Shown here one piece after another: positions 25,271-35,666 of a stretch of 64,000 nt of DNA (the first letter of the stretch is position 1; each line of letters starts with the position of its first letter). The stretch lies in contig NZ_BMUF01000007.1 in the NCBI RefSeq assembly GCF_014650055.1, positions 248,001 to 312,000 on the forward strand, read 5' to 3'. The DNA comes from Streptomyces malachitofuscus (GTDB lineage Bacteria > Actinomycetota > Actinomycetes > Streptomycetales > Streptomycetaceae). Made by a program: the position numbers and the translations under genes. A model generated the notes under the pieces. The model worked only from the letters and a program-made list of their open reading frames with translations, made no database searches and had not been told where the DNA came from.

Positions 25271-27628
25271 ATGACCGAAGTCAACGTTGCGCCGCGTGTG
25301 GGGGGCTGGACCCGGTTCGTGACCGCCCGGCCGCGGCTCGCCCTGCTGGCGGCGCTGGTGCTCACCGTGCTCGCGGTGCTGGCCGGCAGCGGCGTCGCCG
25401 ACCGCATGGGCAGCGGCGGCTGGGAGGACCCCAACGCTGAGTCCAGCTATGCGACCGCGGCGCTCGAGCGCGAGTTCCCCGAGGCCCAGCCCAATCTCCT
25501 GCTGCTGGTCGACGCGGGGGACGCCGGGGTCGACGATCCGGCCGTCACCGCCGAGGCCCGGCGGCTCGCCGAGCGCCTGGCCGGGGAGCGGGGCGTCACC
25601 GGCGTCGGCTCCTACTGGCAGTCGCGATCACCCGCCCTGCGCGCCGAGGACGGGCACGAGGCGCTGATCGCCGCCCGCCTCACGGGCGACGAGACCGCCA
25701 TGGGGGAGACGCTGGAGCGCATCGCGCCGTCCTTCCGGGACGAACAGGGCGTGGTGGAGGTGAGCGTCGGTGGCCCGGTCGCCGTACGGCACGAGATGCA
25801 GACGATCATCCAGGAGGACCTGCTGCGGGCCGAGATGATCGCCCTGCCGGTGACGCTGGTGCTGCTGGTGATGGTCTTCGGCAGCGCCGTCGCGGCCCTG
25901 CTGCCGCTCGGCATCGGCATCGTCGCGATCCTCGGCACCAACGCGGTGCTGCGCGGGCTCACCGAGTTCACCGACGTCTCGGTCTTCGCGATGAACCTCA
26001 CCACCGCCCTGGGACTCGGCCTCGCGATCGACTACGCCCTCTTCATCGTCCGCCGCTTCCGCGAGGAGCTGGCCACCGGCGCCGAGCCGCTCACGGCCGT
26101 CGGCACCACCCTGCGCACCGCCGGGCGCACGGTGCTGTTCTCCGCCCTCACGGTCGCGGTGTCCCTGGCGGCGATGCTGCTCTTCCCGCAGTACTTCCTG
26201 CGCTCCTTCGCCTACGCCGGGATCGCTGTGGTGCTGCTCGCCGCTGCGGCCGCCCTGGTCCTGCTCCCCGCCGCCCTCGTGCTGCTGGGCCACCGGGTCA
26301 ACTCCCTCGACCTGCGCAAGCTGTTCCGGCGCGGCCGGCCCGCCGGGCGGCCCGCTCGCGAGGAGGGCGCCGCCTGGGGCCGCGCGGCGACGCTGGTGAT
26401 GCGCCGGGCCCCGCTCTTCGCCCTCGGCACCACGGCCGTGCTGGTGCTGCTCGGACTGCCCTTCCTCGGCGTGAAGTTCGGCACGGCGGACGACCGCCAA
26501 CTGCCCTCCAGCGCCCCGTCGCACGTGGTGCAGCAGCACATCCGCGAAGGCTTCCCCGGCAGCCCCGGCGGCGGCCTCGACGTCCTCGCCGAGGGCCGCG
26601 CGACCCCGGCGCAGTACGCCGCCTACAAGGAGCGCGTCGCCGCCCTGCCCGACGTGGTGCGGGTCGACGGACCCCTGGTGAAGGGCGACACGGCCTACTT
26701 CACCGTGCTGCCCGAGGGGGAGGCGGTCGACGATCCCGCCCAGCGGCTGGTGGGCGACCTCCGCGCGGTGGACGCCCCGTTCGCCACCAGTGTGACCGGT
26801 GCGGCGGCCGTCCTGGTCGACTCCAAGGACGCCATCGGCGACCGCATACCGATGGCGGCCGTGTTCATCGTCGTCGTCACCCTGCTCCTGGTGTTCCTGC
26901 TCACCGGCAGCCTGCTGATACCGGTGCAGGCCGTGGTGCTCAACGCCCTCAGCCTCACCGCGATGTTCGGCGCCGTGGTCTGGGTCTTCCAGGACGGCCA
27001 TCTCTCCGGCCTGCTCGGCTTCACCACCACCGGCTCGATCGAGACCACACTGCCGGTCCTGATGTTCTGCGTGGCCTTCGGACTCTCCATGGACTACGGC
27101 GTCTTCCTGCTGTCCCGCATCAAGGAGGAGTACGACCACGTCGGCGACCACGAGCAGGCGGTGCGGCACGGGCTGCAGCGGACGGGCGGACTGATCACCG
27201 CGGCGGCGGTCATCCTCGCGGTGGTCATGGTCGCGATCGGCACCTCACGCGTGACCAACACCAAGATGCTGGGCCTGGGCATCGCGCTGGCGGTACTGAT
27301 GGACGCGATGATCGTCCGCAGTCTCCTGGTCCCGTCCGTCATGCGCCTCACGGGTCGCGCGACCTGGTGGGCCCCGGGCCTGCTGCGCCGGTTCCACGAA
27401 CGGTTCGGCCTGAGCGAGGGGGAGCCGGCACGGACACCGACGAACTCCGCGGATCCCGCGGACCCGGCGGAACCCGGGGAGTCCGCTGAGCCCGCGGACC
27501 CCGCGGACCCCGCGGAACCCGGGGAACCCGGGGAACCCGGGGAGTCCGCTGAGCCCGCGCCCGTCCCCGCCGGCGGTCGAGGGAAGGAGACGGAGGCCGC
27601 CCGCGACAAGGCGGAGGCCCGGGGATAG
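25271..27628 (+). CDS. MMPL-family RND transporter
   Basis: A 785-residue membrane protein of the MMPL/RND superfamily. There is an N-terminal helix (ALLAALVLTVLAVLAGSGVADRMG), an extracytoplasmic domain, five helices containing GLGLAIDYALFIVRRFREE near residue 245, then the duplicated half with VAFGLSMDYGVFLLSRIKEEYD near 605. These paired D-Y motifs are the proton-relay signature. The last 60 residues are a low-complexity E/P/A/D/G tail built from short DNA repeats. It probably exports a lipid or hydrophobic drug and is repressed by the divergent TetR protein. Confidence 0.94.
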   Translation: MTEVNVAPRVGGWTRFVTARPRLALLAALVLTVLAVLAGSGVADRMGSGGWEDPNAESSYATAALEREFPEAQPNLLLLVDAGDAGVDDPAVTAEARRLAERLAGERGVTGVGSYWQSRSPALRAEDGHEALIAARLTGDETAMGETLERIAPSFRDEQGVVEVSVGGPVAVRHEMQTIIQEDLLRAEMIALPVTLVLLVMVFGSAVAALLPLGIGIVAILGTNAVLRGLTEFTDVSVFAMNLTTALGLGLAIDYALFIVRRFREELATGAEPLTAVGTTLRTAGRTVLFSALTVAVSLAAMLLFPQYFLRSFAYAGIAVVLLAAAAALVLLPAALVLLGHRVNSLDLRKLFRRGRPAGRPAREEGAAWGRAATLVMRRAPLFALGTTAVLVLLGLPFLGVKFGTADDRQLPSSAPSHVVQQHIREGFPGSPGGGLDVLAEGRATPAQYAAYKERVAALPDVVRVDGPLVKGDTAYFTVLPEGEAVDDPAQRLVGDLRAVDAPFATSVTGAAAVLVDSKDAIGDRIPMAAVFIVVVTLLLVFLLTGSLLIPVQAVVLNALSLTAMFGAVVWVFQDGHLSGLLGFTTTGSIETTLPVLMFCVAFGLSMDYGVFLLSRIKEEYDHVGDHEQAVRHGLQRTGGLITAAAVILAVVMVAIGTSRVTNTKMLGLGIALAVLMDAMIVRSLLVPSVMRLTGRATWWAPGLLRRFHERFGLSEGEPARTPTNSADPADPAEPGESAEPADPADPAEPGEPGEPGESAEPAPVPAGGRGKETEAARDKAEARG
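27446..27565. repeat. Degenerate GC-rich tandem repeats in the MMPL tail
   Basis: A string of 9-bp units of the form gcggacccc, gcggaaccc, ggggaaccc and ggggagtccgctgagccc encodes PADPAEPGESAEP-type tripeptides. The array is expected to be length-variable between strains through slippage. It encodes a cytoplasmic disordered tail after the last transmembrane helix. Confidence 0.8.
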
Positions 27629-27669
27629 CGTTCCGCCGGAAGCGATGATCACCGGAAGGCGGGACGGAC

Positions 27670-28713
27670 ATGCGGGCGGTGGTGTTCGAGCGGTACGGGG
27701 AACCGGCCGAGGTGCGGGAGGTCGCCGACCCGGAGCCCGCGGAGCACGGAGTCGTGGTCCGTGTCGAGGCCACCGGCCTGTGCCGCAGCGACTGGCACGG
27801 CTGGCAGGGCCACGACCCGGACATCACCCTCCCGCATGTTCCCGGCCATGAACTCGCCGGCGTCGTCGAAGCGGTCGGCGCCCGGGTCACCGGCTGGCGC
27901 GCCGGGGACCGGGTCACCGTCCCGTTCGTCTGCGCCTGCGGTTCCTGCCCCGCCTGCGCGGCCGGTGACCAGCAGGTGTGCGAGCGGCAGACCCAGCCGG
28001 GCTTCACGCACTGGGGTTCCTTCGCCCACTACGTGGCGCTGGACCACGCGGACGTGAACCTGGTCGCGGTCCCCGACGGGATGTCCTTCGCGACGGCCGC
28101 CTCCCTCGGCTGCCGCTTCGCCACGGCCTACCGGGCGGTGGTGCAGCAGGGCCGGGCGGCGGCGGGGGAGTGGGTCGCCGTGCACGGCTGCGGCGGGGTG
28201 GGACTGTCGGCGGTGATGATCGCGGCGGCGGCCGGCGCACGTGTCGTCGCCGTCGACGTGTCACCGGGGGCCCTCGACCTGGCGCGGCGGTTCGGCGCGG
28301 CACAGTGCGTGGACGCGTCGTCCGTGGACGACCCGGCCGAGGCGGTCCGCGAGCTGACGGGTGGCGGCGCCCACCTCTCCCTGGACGCGCTCGGCGCCCC
28401 CGCCACCTGCGCCTCCTCGGTGAACGGGCTGCGCCGCCGGGGCCGGCACGTCCAGGTGGGCCTGCTGCCCTCACCGACGGGCACCACGCCCGTCCCCGTG
28501 GCCCGCGCCATCGCCCTGGAGCTGGAGATCCTCGGCAGCCACGGCATGGCCGCGCACACCTACCCCCCGATGCTGGACCTGGTCCGCGCGGGCGTCCTCC
28601 GGCCCGACCTGCTGGTGACGTCCACGATCGGTCTCGACGCGGTGCCCTCGGCCCTCGCGGCCATGGGGACGGCTCCGGGTGCGGGCGTGACGGTCATCGA
28701 GCCGTGGAGCTGA
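27670..28713 (+). CDS. Zinc-dependent alcohol dehydrogenase
   Basis: A 347-residue medium-chain dehydrogenase. Catalytic zinc ligands are Cys in TGLCRSDWHGW near residue 38 and the GHE motif in VPGHELAGVV near 60. The structural zinc loop has four cysteines in CACGSCPACAAGDQQVC (about 87-103). The Rossmann motif is VHGCGGVGLSAVMIA near 175. NAD(H)-linked alcohol or polyol oxidation is expected. It begins 41 bases after the MMPL gene and may be cotranscribed. A 13-bp hairpin at 28738-28774 ends the transcript. Confidence 0.94.
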   Translation: MRAVVFERYGEPAEVREVADPEPAEHGVVVRVEATGLCRSDWHGWQGHDPDITLPHVPGHELAGVVEAVGARVTGWRAGDRVTVPFVCACGSCPACAAGDQQVCERQTQPGFTHWGSFAHYVALDHADVNLVAVPDGMSFATAASLGCRFATAYRAVVQQGRAAAGEWVAVHGCGGVGLSAVMIAAAAGARVVAVDVSPGALDLARRFGAAQCVDASSVDDPAEAVRELTGGGAHLSLDALGAPATCASSVNGLRRRGRHVQVGLLPSPTGTTPVPVARAIALELEILGSHGMAAHTYPPMLDLVRAGVLRPDLLVTSTIGLDAVPSALAAMGTAPGAGVTVIEPWS

Positions 28714-28737
28714 GCGCCGCCCACTCCCTGACGGCAC

Positions 28738-28774
28738 GCGGCTGTGCCCCACCGGCCGGGCGGGGCACAGCCGC
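28738..28774. terminator. Bidirectional hairpin terminator
   Basis: A perfect 13-bp stem (GCGGCTGTGCCCC / GGGGCACAGCCGC) with an 11-nt loop lies between the convergent alcohol dehydrogenase and HTH genes. It can serve both. Confidence 0.8.
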
Positions 28775-28786
28775 TTCTCGCGGAGG

Positions 28787-28987
28787 TCAGTCGGCTCTGC
28801 GGCCCCGGTTGCCCGGGCGGGCGGCGACCCAGGTGCGGATGGTGTCGGCGTACCAGTAGGGCTTGCCGCCCTCCACGTGGTCGGGCGGAGGCAGCAGGCC
28901 GTGCTTGCGGTAGGAACGCACGGTGTCCGGCTGCACCTTGATGTGGGCCGCGATGTCCTTGTAGGACCACAGCCGTCGGTCGGTCAT
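28787..28987 (-). CDS. Small helix-turn-helix protein (MerR/excisionase-like)
   Basis: A 66-residue protein consisting of one winged-helix HTH: LWSYKDIAAHIKVQPDTVRSYRKHGLLPPPD followed by the wing YWYADTIRTWVAARPG. This is the HTH_17/AlpA-like fold used by excisionases and small regulators. The ATG at 28987 is preferred to an in-frame start nine codons upstream. There is no integrase or phage gene nearby, so a chromosomal regulator is more likely. Its upstream region contains a set of GTGACR repeats that might be its own binding sites. Confidence 0.85.
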   Translation of the reverse strand: MTDRRLWSYKDIAAHIKVQPDTVRSYRKHGLLPPPDHVEGGKPYWYADTIRTWVAARPGNRGRRAD

Positions 28988-29129
28988 GGCGTTGTACCTC
29001 CCCGCGCGCACCGCGGCGGCGGCCGGGAGTGGCCGTCAGGGGGAGCCGGGCGCTGCGCTGGTGATCAGGCATGCGTTGTGCCCGGTGAACGAGGCCGGGC
29101 GCCGACAGGGCAGGGGCTGTGCGCCGGGT

Positions 29130-29253
29130 GTGACGGAAGGCCCGCGCGGGCGTGACACCCGTGACAGCACGGGCGTTTTTGTGACAGGAGTGACGCACAG
29201 GCGCACTCCGGCTCACCGGCGGGGCGCGTTGACGTGAGCGACCGCGAGTGACA
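29130..29253. repeat. Cluster of GTGACR motifs in a 313-bp intergenic region
   Basis: Between the HTH gene and the next reverse-strand gene (28988-29300) there is no coding sequence. GTGAC(A/G) occurs at 29130, 29152, 29161, 29181, 29190 and 29248, all on the plus strand. The central four fall within 44 bases. Between two of them is CCCGT-gacagc-ACGGG followed by TTTTT (29158-29180), a short intrinsic-terminator-like hairpin on the plus strand. I see no other structure. Confidence 0.5.
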
Positions 29254-29300
29254 GGGCGCGAGAACCACGACGTCCCCACGGTGTCCCCGGCCCCGGGGTG

Positions 29301-29837
29301 TCACGCGGCGGCGCGGGACTCCCGTACGAGGGCATCCAGCTCGGCCGCCGACTCCGGTGCCAGCCGGTAGATGCCGTGCACGCTCACCGCGCTGCGCAGC
29401 TCGCCGTCCACCACGTGCTTGATCTGCCGCTCGCCCCGCCGTGACCGGTAGGTGAGCCGGGCCAGCAGGTCGGGCGGGACGGGACGCTCGAAGGTGAGCG
29501 GGCTGCCGGGCGGGCCGACGACGACCTCGCTGACACACCCCGCCTTCAGCGGTTTCCAGTGGATGAGCCGGAGGTAGTCCTCCATGGCCAGCTCCTCGCC
29601 CACGGTGTCGTAGTCCAGGACGCGCCCCACCTCCATCGCCCCGAGCACCCACAGCTGCCTGCGGAAGACCCGGACCGGATGGATGACGTCACCCGGGCAC
29701 ACCCCGGCGCGTAGGAAACTCGGCAGCGACTGGTGCGGCCCGCCGAACATCACGGTCAGGCGCTCACCCGTATGGCCCTCGCGGGCAAGGGCCTTGCAGA
29801 GGTCGTTGGTCCACAGGGCGGTGTACGCGTTCGGCAT
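29301..29837 (-). CDS. Hypothetical protein
   Basis: A 178-residue soluble protein that I cannot assign. The ATG at 29837 (MPNAYTALWTNDLCKALAREGH) is chosen because the sequence upstream overlaps a divergent promoter. Recognisable stretches are LRAGVCPGDVIHPVRVFRRQLWVLGAMEVGRVLDYD, a WKPLKAGCVSEVVVG segment and YRSRRGERQIKHVVDGEL. It may bind nucleic acid (basic C-terminal half), but that is a guess. It is divergent from the promoter of the iol remnant, where a GntR regulator is often found in other genomes. Confidence 0.7.
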   Translation of the reverse strand: MPNAYTALWTNDLCKALAREGHTGERLTVMFGGPHQSLPSFLRAGVCPGDVIHPVRVFRRQLWVLGAMEVGRVLDYDTVGEELAMEDYLRLIHWKPLKAGCVSEVVVGPPGSPLTFERPVPPDLLARLTYRSRRGERQIKHVVDGELRSAVSVHGIYRLAPESAAELDALVRESRAAA

Positions 29838-29904
29838 GCCACCGCACGTTAGCGGCGGCCACCGACAACGGGGTCCGGACGAGAGCCTCAAGTTTTCGTC
29901 CGAA

Positions 29905-29948
29905 TGTCCGGACAAAACATTGACAGGGCTTCGCACACGAGGCTAGAA
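29905..29948 (+). promoter_or_regulatory. Promoter and operator of the former iol operon, now driving mmsA
   Basis: TTGACA (29920-29925), a 17-bp spacer and CTAGAA (29943-29948) form a near-consensus vegetative promoter. Immediately upstream is the perfect palindrome TGTCCGGACA (29905-29914), a likely operator. The promoter precedes the truncated iolC fragment at 30003 and then mmsA. Confidence 0.7.
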
Positions 29949-30002
29949 ACCGGGGTGAGCCGTATGCGCCGCTGGGCCGGCGAGCCGTACGAAGGGAACG
30001 CG

Positions 30003-30338
30003 ATGGCGTACGACGTGATCACCTCGGGGCGGAGCGGAGTGGACCTCCACCCGCTCCGGACGGGTGTACCGCTGCCGCGGGTCACGTCCTTCGGCACGTT
30101 CCCCGGCGGCTCGGCGGCCGACGTCGCGGTCGCCCCGGGGGCCCGGCGACGGCGCCCCACCGATCGCCTCCGGCGCGGGAGACCGCCTCGCTTTGGCAGG
30201 AGCGAAGTGCGAGCGACGACTCCCCGCCCGCCGCGGCCCCGCGCCGGAGGTTCCGCCGTAGTCCCATGTGTCCACTCGGGGACCCGAACGGCCGACACTG
30301 TGTCGGTCCCGCCCGGGGGCCCCGGACTGGTGGGATGA
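30003..30338 (+). pseudogene. iolC: iolC (5-dehydro-2-deoxygluconokinase) remnant, N-terminal part
   Basis: After a good GAAGGGAA ribosome site, the ATG at 30003 starts MAYDVITSGRSGVDLHPLRT, followed by GVPLPRVTSFGTFPGGSAADVAVA. These 44 residues match the start of IolC kinases (MAYDVIT-G-R-GVDLYPLQTGVPL---FGKFLGGSPTNVAVA). After that the frame is lost: arginine/proline-rich nonsense to a stop at 30338, while another frame keeps weak IolC-like codons to about 30230. A full kinase needs about 320 residues. The remaining bases to mmsA show no gene. Confidence 0.8.
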
Positions 30339-30452
30339 GGACATGGCCCGGTCCGCGGCATCAGCCCCCGCGTCCGGCGCACCCGAGCTGTACGAGCTGC
30401 ACCCACGGCACGTCTCCACCCGACGCCGCCATCTGCGAAGGAGTTCTCGGTC

Positions 30453-31955
<1,503 letters not shown>

Positions 31956-31967
31956 GCCGCGGAGATC

Positions 31968-32009
31968 GACCCCCGCCGCGTACCACGGACGCGGTACGCG
32001 GCGGGGGTC
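31968..32009 (+). terminator. mmsA terminator
   Basis: A perfect 17-bp stem (from GACCCCCGCCGCGTACC) with an 8-nt loop begins 13 bases after the mmsA stop. Confidence 0.88.
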
Positions 32010-32087
32010 ATGTACGCCCCCGGGAGGTGCCCCGGTTCGGTCTCCGGTCGACATCTGCCCGACAGGTTCGCCCCGTACCGTTGACGC

Positions 32088-34745
32088 ATGGATCTTCGAC
32101 TGCCCGGATCGCGGTGGCTGCGGTCACGGCGGCCGCGACGGATCACCGCCGCCGCGGCCGCCGTCGTCGTGCTCGCCGGTGCCGGTACCTGGAGTGCCGT
32201 CGCCTCCGACGACGCCCCCGCGGTGCGCCGTGCCGACCGGGTCATGAGCGTGGGCGACGGGGTGCGGATCGACACCTCGTACTTCACCGCCGGGCCCGAA
32301 GGCCGCCGGCCCGCCGTGCTGCTCGGGCACGGCTTCGGCGGCAGCAAGGAGGATGTGCGGGAGCAGGCCGAGGACCTCGCGCGCGACGGATACGCCGTGC
32401 TGACGTGGTCCGCGCGCGGCTTCGGGAAGTCGACCGGGAAGATCGGGCTGAACGACCCCGAGGGCGAGGTCGCCGACGTCTCCCGGCTGATCGACTGGCT
32501 CGCGGACCGGCCCGAGGTGCGGCTCGACCGGGACGGCGACCCCCGGGTCGGGATGACGGGCGGCTCGTACGGCGGTGCCGTCGCCCTGCTCGGCGCCGGG
32601 TACGACGACCGGGTCGACGCCATCGCGCCGGCGATCACCTACTTCGACCTCGCCGACGCGCTCTTCCCGAACGGCGTGTTCAAGAAGCTGTGGGCCGGCA
32701 TCTTCGTCAACTCCGGCGGCGGATGCGACGAGTTCGAGCCCGCGCTGTGCGCGATGTACGAGCGGGTCGCCGAGTCGGGCGTGCCGGACGCCGAGGCGCG
32801 TGAAGTCCTGGAGGCCCGTTCGCCGTCAGCGGTCGCCGACCGCATCGACGTGCCCACGCTGCTGGTGCAGGGGCAGTCGGACTCCCTCTTCCCGCTCGGC
32901 CAGGCCGACGCCGCCGCACAGGCGATCCGCGCCAACGGCGCCCCGGTCGACGTCGACTGGATCGCGGGCGGACACGACGGCGGCGACATGGAGACCGCCC
33001 GAGTGGAGGAGCGGGTACGGGGCTGGTTCGACCGGTACCTCGAGGGTGACAAGAGCGCGGACACCGGGCCCGCCTTCCGCGTCACCCGCACCGGCGGCGT
33101 CGACTCCACCGACGGACAGGCCGTGCTGAACGGCGCGAGCGCCGACACCTACCCGGGGCTGAGCGACGGGGGCCGGTCCATCCCCCTGACCGGACGTCAG
33201 GAGCAGCGCTTCGACAACCCCGCCGGCGCCAACCCGCCCGCCGTCTCCGCCCTGCCCGGCCTCGGCGGCTCCGGCGGACTGGCCCAGCTGTCCTCGCTCG
33301 GCGTCGGCATCTCCCTGGACTTCCCCGGCCAGTACGCACGCTTCGAATCCGCCCCGCTCGACAGCGATCTGCGGATCACCGGATCGCCGACGGTCGCCGT
33401 GCACGTGAAGTCGACCGGCGAGGACGCCGTCCTGTTCGGCAAGGTGTACGACGTCGGCCCGGACGGCCGGCAGCAGGTGCTGCCCTCCCAACTGGTCGCC
33501 CCGTTCCGTATCGAGGGTGCCGGGTCCGGCAAGGACGTGACCCTCACCCTCCCCGCCGTCGACCACGAGGTCCAGAAGGGCCACCGACTGCGCCTCGTCC
33601 TCGCCTCCACCGACCTCGGCTACGCCTCACCGGCCGCCCCGGCGACGTACACCGTCTCCCTGAAGAGCGGCCTCACCGTGCCCACCGCGCCGGGCGTCGG
33701 CACGGCCGCCGCCCCGCTGCCCGCCTGGGTGGTGTGGCTGCCGGTCACCGGCGCGCTGATCGCGCTGGCCCTGCTGCTGACCGGACGCCGCCGCACCACC
33801 GCTCCGGCCCCCGACCCCGAACTGGCCGAGGTCCCGCTCCAGATCACCGGCCTGAGCAAGCGGTACGCCCGCTCCTCGGACCGGTACGCCGTGCAGAACC
33901 TGTCGTTCCGCGTCGAGAAGGGCCAGGTGCTCGGCCTCCTCGGCCCGAACGGCGCCGGCAAGACGACCACCCTGCGCATGCTGATGGGCCTGATCAAGCC
34001 CGACGGCGGTGAGATCCGCGTCTTCGGCCACGCCATCCGCCCCGGCGCCCCGGTCCTCTCCCGGGTCGGCGCCTTCGTCGAGGGCGCGGGCTTCCTGCCG
34101 CACCTCTCCGGCCGCGAGAACCTGGAGCTGTACTGGCGGGCCACCGGCCGTCCGCCCGAGGACGCCCACCTGGACGAGGCCCTCGAGATCGCCGGACTCG
34201 GGGACGCCCTCGCCCGCGCGGTGCGCACCTACTCGCAGGGCATGCGGCAGCGCCTCGCCATCGCCCAGGCCATGCTCGGCCTGCCGGACCTGCTCATCCT
34301 GGACGAGCCCACCAACGGCCTCGACCCGCCACAGATCCGCGAGATGCGCGAGGTGATGATCCGGTACGCCGCCGGCGGCCGCACCGTGATCGTCTCCAGC
34401 CATCTGCTCTCCGAGGTCGAACAGTCCTGCACCCACCTCGTCGTCATGGACCGCGGACGGCTCGTCCAGGCCGGACCGGTGCACGAGATCGTCGGCTCCG
34501 GCGACACCCTGCTCGTCGGCACCGTCACGCCCGTGGAGGAGCCGGTCGCCGAGAAGATCGCCGCGCTGCCGGGCGTCGCCTCGGCCGACCGCACCGACGA
34601 GGGGCTGCTGGTCCGGCTCGACGCCGACGGCACCGCCGCGGGCCTGGTAGGCGAACTGGTCCGGCTCGAGGTGCCCGTGACGTCGATCGGCCCGCACCGC
34701 CGCCTCGAGGACGCCTTCCTCACCCTGATCGGAGGTTCCGCATGA
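32088..34745 (+). CDS. S15-type alpha/beta hydrolase fused to an ABC transporter ATPase
   Basis: An 885-residue protein with two unrelated halves. An N-terminal membrane helix lies at about 20-40. An X-Pro dipeptidyl-peptidase (CocE/S15) domain follows, with nucleophile Ser in TGGSYGG near 157, Asp in GQSDSLFPL near 265 and His in AGGHDGGDM near 300, plus a jelly-roll part to about 535. A second helix (WVVWLPVTGALIALALLL) is near 550-570. An ABC ATPase then has Walker A GPNGAGKTT near 620, signature YSQGMRQR near 715 and Walker B LLILDEPTNGLDPP near 735. The hydrolase should be outside and the ATPase inside. Start overlap with the permease is four bases. Confidence 0.92.
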   Translation: MDLRLPGSRWLRSRRPRRITAAAAAVVVLAGAGTWSAVASDDAPAVRRADRVMSVGDGVRIDTSYFTAGPEGRRPAVLLGHGFGGSKEDVREQAEDLARDGYAVLTWSARGFGKSTGKIGLNDPEGEVADVSRLIDWLADRPEVRLDRDGDPRVGMTGGSYGGAVALLGAGYDDRVDAIAPAITYFDLADALFPNGVFKKLWAGIFVNSGGGCDEFEPALCAMYERVAESGVPDAEAREVLEARSPSAVADRIDVPTLLVQGQSDSLFPLGQADAAAQAIRANGAPVDVDWIAGGHDGGDMETARVEERVRGWFDRYLEGDKSADTGPAFRVTRTGGVDSTDGQAVLNGASADTYPGLSDGGRSIPLTGRQEQRFDNPAGANPPAVSALPGLGGSGGLAQLSSLGVGISLDFPGQYARFESAPLDSDLRITGSPTVAVHVKSTGEDAVLFGKVYDVGPDGRQQVLPSQLVAPFRIEGAGSGKDVTLTLPAVDHEVQKGHRLRLVLASTDLGYASPAAPATYTVSLKSGLTVPTAPGVGTAAAPLPAWVVWLPVTGALIALALLLTGRRRTTAPAPDPELAEVPLQITGLSKRYARSSDRYAVQNLSFRVEKGQVLGLLGPNGAGKTTTLRMLMGLIKPDGGEIRVFGHAIRPGAPVLSRVGAFVEGAGFLPHLSGRENLELYWRATGRPPEDAHLDEALEIAGLGDALARAVRTYSQGMRQRLAIAQAMLGLPDLLILDEPTNGLDPPQIREMREVMIRYAAGGRTVIVSSHLLSEVEQSCTHLVVMDRGRLVQAGPVHEIVGSGDTLLVGTVTPVEEPVAEKIAALPGVASADRTDEGLLVRLDADGTAAGLVGELVRLEVPVTSIGPHRRLEDAFLTLIGGSA

Positions 34746-35620
34746 GCACGCTCACCGAGGTCACCGAGCGGGCCGAGGTCGCCGCCGGCTACCGCGCGGG
34801 CCGCACCCTCCCCCTGCGGGTGGAACTGGTCCGCCAGCTCAAGCGCCGCCGCACGCTGGTGATGGGCGCCGTCCTCGCCGCCCTGCCGTTCGTGCTGGTG
34901 ATCGCCTTCGCGATCGGCGGCACACCGGACGGCGGCCGGGACGGCGACCGCGTGAACCTGATGGACACGGCCACCGCGTCCGGCGCCAACTTCGCCGCCG
35001 TGAACCTGTTCGTGTCCGCCGGCTTCCTGCTGGTCATCCCGGTCGCCCTGTTCTGCGGGGACACGGTCGCCTCCGAGGCCGGCTGGTCCTCCCTGCGCTA
35101 TCTGCTCGCCGCGCCCGTGCCCCGGATGCGGCTGCTGTGGTCCAAGCTGGTCGTCGGACTGGGGCTGAGCCTCGCCGCGATGGTGCTGCTCCCCGTCGTG
35201 GCGCTGACCGTCGGCACGATCGCCTACGGATGGGGGCCCCTGCAGATCCCCACCGGCGGCGCGCTCGATCCCGGCACGGCGGCGCAGCGGCTCGTGGTGG
35301 TCGTGGCGTACATCTTCGTGTCGCAACTGGTCACCGCCGGGCTGGCGTTCTGGCTGTCCACCCGCACCGACGCCCCGCTGGGCGCGGTCGGCGGAGCCGT
35401 CGGCCTGACCATCGTCGGCAATGTGCTGGACGCCGTCACCGCGCTCGGCGACTGGCGTCACTTCCTGCCCGCGCACTGGCAGTTCGCCTGGGCGGACGCC
35501 GTCCAGCCGACCCCGGAGTGGTCCGGCATGATCCAGGGCGCGGCGGTCTCCGTGACGTACGCGCTCGTGCTGTTCGCGCTGGCGTTCCGCGGGTTCGTGC
35601 GCAAGGACGTGGTGTCCTGA
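34742..35620 (+). CDS. ABC-2-type transporter permease
   Basis: A 292-residue membrane protein with about six hydrophobic segments (VMGAVLAALPFVLVIAFAIGG; FLLVIPVALFCGDTVASEAGWSSLRYLLAAPVPRMRLLWSKLVVGLGLSLAAMVLLPVVAL). The cytoplasmic loop SLRYLLAAPVPRMRLL is typical of ABC-2 permeases that pair with drug- or peptide-export ATPases. It begins inside the stop codon of the hydrolase-ATPase gene, so the two form one transporter. The substrate is unknown; the fused hydrolase suggests a peptide or ester processed at the outer face. Confidence 0.9.
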   Translation: MSTLTEVTERAEVAAGYRAGRTLPLRVELVRQLKRRRTLVMGAVLAALPFVLVIAFAIGGTPDGGRDGDRVNLMDTATASGANFAAVNLFVSAGFLLVIPVALFCGDTVASEAGWSSLRYLLAAPVPRMRLLWSKLVVGLGLSLAAMVLLPVVALTVGTIAYGWGPLQIPTGGALDPGTAAQRLVVVVAYIFVSQLVTAGLAFWLSTRTDAPLGAVGGAVGLTIVGNVLDAVTALGDWRHFLPAHWQFAWADAVQPTPEWSGMIQGAAVSVTYALVLFALAFRGFVRKDVVS

Positions 35621-35666
35621 CGGCCCGGCCCGCGTGCGCGTCACGCGGGCCAACCGGGTGAACCTG

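Noticed and set aside
27446..27565. GC-rich repeats as a CRISPR array
   Set aside because: Units are 9 bp and overlap coding sequence in frame; there are no spacers and no cas genes. I found no CRISPR in the window.
28787..28987. The small HTH protein as a phage excisionase
   Set aside because: No integrase, phage or plasmid genes within reach; the neighbours are ordinary metabolic and hypothetical genes.
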